Notes under the pieces: model-generated
Database searches by the model: none
What the model saw: only the letters and a program-made list of their open reading frames with translations
Told to the model about the DNA's origin: nothing
Shown: positions 6,320-6,841 of the stretch, one piece after another
Numbering within the stretch: the stretch's first letter is position 1
How the letters are laid out: every line of letters begins with the position of its first letter
NCBI GenBank assembly: GCA_003250235.1
Contig: QKGY01000444.1
Coordinates: 1 to 6,841 of the forward strand
Source: Desulfuromonadaceae bacterium
GTDB taxonomy: Bacteria > Desulfobacterota > Desulfuromonadia > Desulfuromonadales > SZUA-540
DNA length: 6,841 bases
Direction of reading: 5' to 3'
Translations under genes and position numbers: made by a program

Positions 6320-6484
6320 TTGCTCTGCATTATCCCCGAATGGTAATCGGAAGTCCTGAATTTTTAGGAGGACACACCGAAAACCGGGGATTTCGCAGGC
6401 TGGCAACGTACTGGGGGCGGGTAACCACGGGATCCTTGAGTTCCCCCGGCGCCCGCTTCTCGGGGTGGATGCAGTTTCGAAAAA

Positions 6485-6512
6485 GCGATATCCTGTAAAG
6501 CACACGTGTCAA
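6485..6512 (-). promoter_or_regulatory. Sigma-70-like promoter candidate for the MgtC-like gene
   Basis: On the minus strand a perfect -35 hexamer TTGACA (6512-6507) is followed, after 16 bases, by TATCGC (6490-6485), which keeps only the first three bases of the -10 consensus. It points at the MgtC-like gene, and transcription would begin near 6478. The -35 is strong, the -10 weak. Confidence 0.4.
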
Positions 6513-6571
6513 CCGGATCCTGCAAGGGAGAAAACATCGATAACTCCATCATCGGGAAGTGAGGGAAGACG
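6513..6571 (+). other. Upstream region of the divergent small gene
   Basis: This segment carries a short CGAT/ATCG stem (6538-6541 with 6551-6554) and the ribosome site GAGGG at 6561-6565. I could not recognise a plus-strand promoter. The divergent arrangement with the MgtC-like gene implies that one lies here or within the mgtC leader region. Confidence 0.4.
6561..6565 (+). promoter_or_regulatory. Shine-Dalgarno of the small coiled-coil gene
   Basis: GAGGG lies 6 bases before ATG 6572, a normal spacing. It is the main evidence, besides the open frame and heptad pattern, that this short frame is a real gene. Confidence 0.6.
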
Positions 6572-6841
6572 ATGGGAAACCCCGGCATGATAATTCCCTG
6601 GTTGGTCGAGGCGATCACCAACCTGCCTGCCTCCCTGTTGGATCCGAAATATGGGGGGCCGATCTTTGCCCTATTCGTCCTGGTGGTTTTGTACTCGATC
6701 GTTTCATCCCTCAACCGCCTGAAGAGAAATATCGCATCCGTTTCCTCGGAGTTGTCGGCAATCCGGTCAATCCTCAAGAAAATCGAATGGTCCTCTGACA
6801 GACGCGAGGAGAACCGCACCCCAGGCGCCAAGGAGGATAAA
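6572..6841 (+). CDS. Small membrane-anchored coiled-coil protein (partial, 3' end missing)
   Basis: This frame runs open from ATG 6572 to the window edge (90 codons, no stop). It begins MGNPGMIIPWLVEAI, has one clear hydrophobic helix at about 30-47 (IFALFVLVVLYSIVSSL) and then a coiled coil. Hydrophobic residues L47, L50, I54, V57, L61, I64, L68 and I71 fall in an unbroken 3-4 heptad rhythm. The tail (72-90) is hydrophilic and charged, with no predicted structure by eye. GAGGG at 6561-6565, 6 bases before ATG, supports the start. No family is recognised. The layout suggests an oligomeric single-pass membrane protein, possibly an accessory subunit or scaffold, but no function can be given. 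AAGGAGG close to the window edge suggests the gene ends soon and is coupled to another. Confidence 0.68.
   Translation, partial: MGNPGMIIPWLVEAITNLPASLLDPKYGGPIFALFVLVVLYSIVSSLNRLKRNIASVSSELSAIRSILKKIEWSSDRREENRTPGAKEDK
6830..6836 (+). promoter_or_regulatory. Probable Shine-Dalgarno for a gene starting just past the window
   Basis: AAGGAGG is followed by ATAAA and then the window ends. Spacing is right for a start codon beginning at or just after the last base, within or overlapping the end of the coiled-coil gene. The next gene itself is not visible. Confidence 0.4.

Larger units (their letters stand above)
6255..6478 (-). promoter_or_regulatory. Long structured 5' leader of the MgtC-like gene (inferred)
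   Basis: If transcription starts just after the promoter candidate at 6512-6485, the leader is about 224 bases. Besides the nested stem near the start codon, it contains GTCCT/AGGAC (6373-6369 with 6357-6353), CCGA/TCGG (6350-6347 with 6340-6337) and a GC-rich CCCCG/CGGGG stem around 6440-6465. A CCTCC sequence (6371-6367) could act as an anti-Shine-Dalgarno. No leader peptide with a proper ribosome site was identified. The regulatory role is inference from length and foldability. Confidence 0.35.

Noticed and set aside
5172..6359. Long plus-strand open frame of 395 codons across the MgtC-like and ArnT-like genes
   Set aside because: It is antisense to two genes with unmistakable family motifs; the translation is Arg/Pro/Gly-rich and low in hydrophobics, as expected for the shadow of GC-rich coding DNA.
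6366..6372. AGGAGGA on the plus strand, considered as a ribosome site
   Set aside because: No ATG, GTG or TTG follows at a workable distance; the same bases fit a hairpin arm on the other strand.
6255..6478. Known Mg2+ (M-box) or c-di-GMP riboswitch upstream of the MgtC-like gene
   Set aside because: I looked for the conserved core sequences of these classes by eye and did not find them; only generic stem-loops are supported.
6330..6512. Minus-strand open frame of 60 codons in the MgtC-like leader, considered as a leader peptide
   Set aside because: Its start lies at the -35 element of the promoter candidate, so it would be upstream of the expected transcript, and no ribosome site precedes it.

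Overview
The window reads as a stretch of a Gram-negative genome, most likely a deltaproteobacterium (Desulfobacterota, Desulfuromonadales-like). That placement is inference from gene style and content: a lipoprotein with a Gly-rich linker, an ArnT-type glycosyltransferase with a periplasmic tail, a PAP2 phosphatase and an MgtC/SapB protein. No marker gene proves it. Almost everything encoded here is a membrane or envelope protein.

Left part, plus strand (1-3117). A possible tail of an upstream gene ends at about 83 and overlaps a TTG-initiated lipoprotein with an HExxH...E gluzincin-type zinc site (80-979). A 254-base spacer follows, holding a small hairpin and a T8G7 homopolymer tract. Next is a five-helix LTA-synthase/phosphoglycerol-transferase family protein (1234-3117) of clearly lower GC than the genes to its right.

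Middle and right part, minus strand (3140-6254), read right to left. An MgtC/SapB family protein (6254-5553) is preceded by a TTGACA-type promoter candidate and an unusually long leader of about 224 bases with several hairpins. After a 71-base gap comes an ArnT-like (GT83) lipid-linked sugar transferase (5481-3808). It overlaps a PAP2-family membrane phosphatase (3811-3140) by an ATGA junction with a strong Shine-Dalgarno, so those two are translationally coupled. The PAP2 gene converges on the LTA-synthase-like gene with only 22 bases between the stop codons.

Far right, plus strand. A small gene starts at 6572, diverges from mgtC and runs off the window. It encodes one membrane helix followed by a regular heptad coiled coil, and AAGGAGG close to the window edge suggests a coupled downstream gene.

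The coupled glycosyltransferase and phosphatase fit remodelling of lipid A, another surface glycolipid, or undecaprenyl-linked intermediates. The phosphoglycerol transferase relative also decorates envelope polymers or lipids. No mobile element, CRISPR array, tRNA or rRNA was seen. I found no clear novel multi-gene system. The best leads are the long mgtC leader and the truncated coiled-coil gene.
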